DNA from: Clostridiales bacterium
Lineage (GTDB): Bacteria > Bacillota > Clostridia > Mahellales > Mahellaceae
Assembly (NCBI GenBank): GCA_030156435.1
Contig: JASGMM010000001.1
Coordinates: 1 to 64,000, forward strand
Reading direction: 5' to 3'
DNA: 64,000 nt
The notes under the pieces were generated by a model. That model saw nothing but the letters and a program-made list of their open reading frames with translations. It did no database searches and had not been told where the DNA came from. Position numbers and translations under genes: made by a program. Below, piece after piece: positions 63,145 to 64,000 of the stretch; positions within the stretch are counted from its first letter, which is position 1, and each line of letters starts with the position of its first letter.

Positions 63145-64000
63145 TTATTTTTCACCACATAGCTTTAATAGATCGTCCCATTCTTTATCCACATAAGCCT
63201 GGAATTCGTCTATAAGGTGGCGGTTTTGCGGCGCGAATAGGTGCTTAAACCTACCCTGCGGCTTTAGCCAGTCCTCTACGGGGCGTTTATTCTTCGGCTT
63301 ATAGCTCAGGTGATATTCACCGTTCACAACTTCATATAACGGCCACACGCACGTATCCACTGCTATTTCTATAAGCTCCATCATTATAGGCGTATCGTAT
63401 CTCCAACCTCTCGGACACGGAGCCAATACATTCAAGAATGCTGGTCCTTGTGTATATATAGCCTTTTCGGATTTCTCATACAAATCCCTAAAATTCTTCA
63501 TCGGCGCTGACTGGGCTACATACGGGATGCCATGGGCCGCCATTATCTTTGTCAAATCCTTTTTATACTGCAATTTACCCGGTATTACTGAGCCTGCAGG
63601 CGATGTGGTGGTATCGGCAAACTTAGGCGTTGACGATGAACGCTGTATACCGGTATTCATATAGGCCTCGTTATCATAGCATACATATACCATGTCATGC
63701 CCGCGCTCCATGGCGCCTGACAATGATTGAAAGCCTATATCGTAGGTACCGCCGTCTCCTCCGAAGGCTATAAATTTAGTATCATATGGTATTTTACCCT
63801 GTTTCTTGAGTGAAACATATGCCGCTTCCGCACCTGACACCGTGGCTGCAGCGTTTTCAAAAGCGCTGTGTATATATGAATCCTTCCATGCTGAATAAGG
63901 ATATATGCTGCTGGATACCTCAAGACAGCCTGTAGCATTGGCTATAACGGCATGGTCTTCAGGCTTCAATGCGCGGAGTACAGTGCGCACTACCACAGGA
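63145..64000 (-). CDS. porB: Pyruvate (2-oxoacid):ferredoxin oxidoreductase beta subunit, N-terminus outside window
   Basis: TPP-binding subunit that decarboxylates pyruvate to acetyl-CoA while reducing ferredoxin. The frame is open to the window edge, reading PVVVRTVLRALKPEDH at the edge. This fits the segment right after the first CxxC iron-sulfur motif, so about 20-25 residues are missing. Cofactor motif GDGGTYDIG, the DNEAYMNTGIQRS loop and the cysteine in LAPCPRGW are present. The separate beta chain indicates the multi-subunit (archaeal/thermophile-type) enzyme. The alpha, gamma and delta genes should lie just outside the window. Confidence 0.94.
   Translation of the reverse strand, partial: PVVVRTVLRALKPEDHAVIANATGCLEVSSSIYPYSAWKDSYIHSAFENAAATVSGAEAAYVSLKKQGKIPYDTKFIAFGGDGGTYDIGFQSLSGAMERGHDMVYVCYDNEAYMNTGIQRSSSTPKFADTTTSPAGSVIPGKLQYKKDLTKIMAAHGIPYVAQSAPMKNFRDLYEKSEKAIYTQGPAFLNVLAPCPRGWRYDTPIMMELIEIAVDTCVWPLYEVVNGEYHLSYKPKNKRPVEDWLKPQGRFKHLFAPQNRHLIDEFQAYVDKEWDDLLKLCGEK

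Overview
The window looks like chromosome of a spore-forming, low-to-mid GC member of the Clostridia. It carries a stage II sporulation protein P, two DUF3189 proteins, ferredoxin-linked pyruvate oxidoreductase, a two-subunit GlgC/GlgD glycogen system, Gram-positive style PhoP boxes and strong AGGAGG ribosome sites. Isoleucine ATA codons are very frequent throughout. The gene set would fit a saccharolytic thermophile of the Mahella/Thermoanaerobacterales type, but that name is an inference only. Most genes are on the minus strand.

Layout. 1-5.2 kb: a metal-exporting P-type ATPase (cut by the window edge) with a palindromic operator at its promoter, an old-yellow-enzyme oxidoreductase and a TrpB2-type tryptophan synthase. 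5.2-8 kb: a large UPF0182 membrane protein. 8.2-13 kb: polyprenyl synthase, Gx transporter, NusG-domain-II protein and ApbE lipoprotein, divergent from a type II NADH dehydrogenase with a DoxX-like tail. This set resembles a flavin-based extracellular electron transfer locus. 12.7-19.7 kb: an oligosaccharide ABC transporter / LacI / GH94 phosphorylase operon with two identical operators. It appears to be decaying: the binding-protein gene is frameshifted by an 11-bp tandem duplication, the repressor seems to start with ATA, and the GH94 gene runs into the NADH dehydrogenase gene at a junction that truncates both.

19.7-27.5 kb: DUF3189 paralogues, spoIIP, DUF1614, then pstA, pstC, a chemotaxis receptor and pstS, with two PhoP-box arrays and no pstB in sight. 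27.5-33.1 kb: guaB and a tight four-gene operon (HAD phosphatase, deoxyhypusine-synthase-like protein, PfkB/HldE-like kinase, ROK regulator) behind a near-consensus promoter. This is the best candidate here for an undescribed pathway. 33.2-45.6 kb: an MFS transporter and a compact glycogen operon (pabA-like, VTT protein, glgA, glgP, amylase, glgC, glgD, glgB).

45.6-47.3 kb: an encapsulin shell gene with its encapsulated-ferritin cargo, next to a 249-bp MITE-like nested inverted repeat and bracketed by two copies of a short repeat. 47.3-56 kb: SDR, M14 peptidase, a rubrerythrin-like protein, tRNA-Tyr, an ECF S-component with a 36-bp palindrome over its promoter, a hydroxyacid dehydrogenase, a PBP/FtsW/FHA cluster, CheY and a CPBP protease. 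56-64 kb: argF with tandem ARG-box-like sites, a GNAT acetyltransferase, an unknown protein, an orphan PglX-like DNA methyltransferase, a GH36 / raffinose-synthase-like glycosidase and the start-truncated porB. No rRNA, CRISPR array, transposase or prophage was seen.
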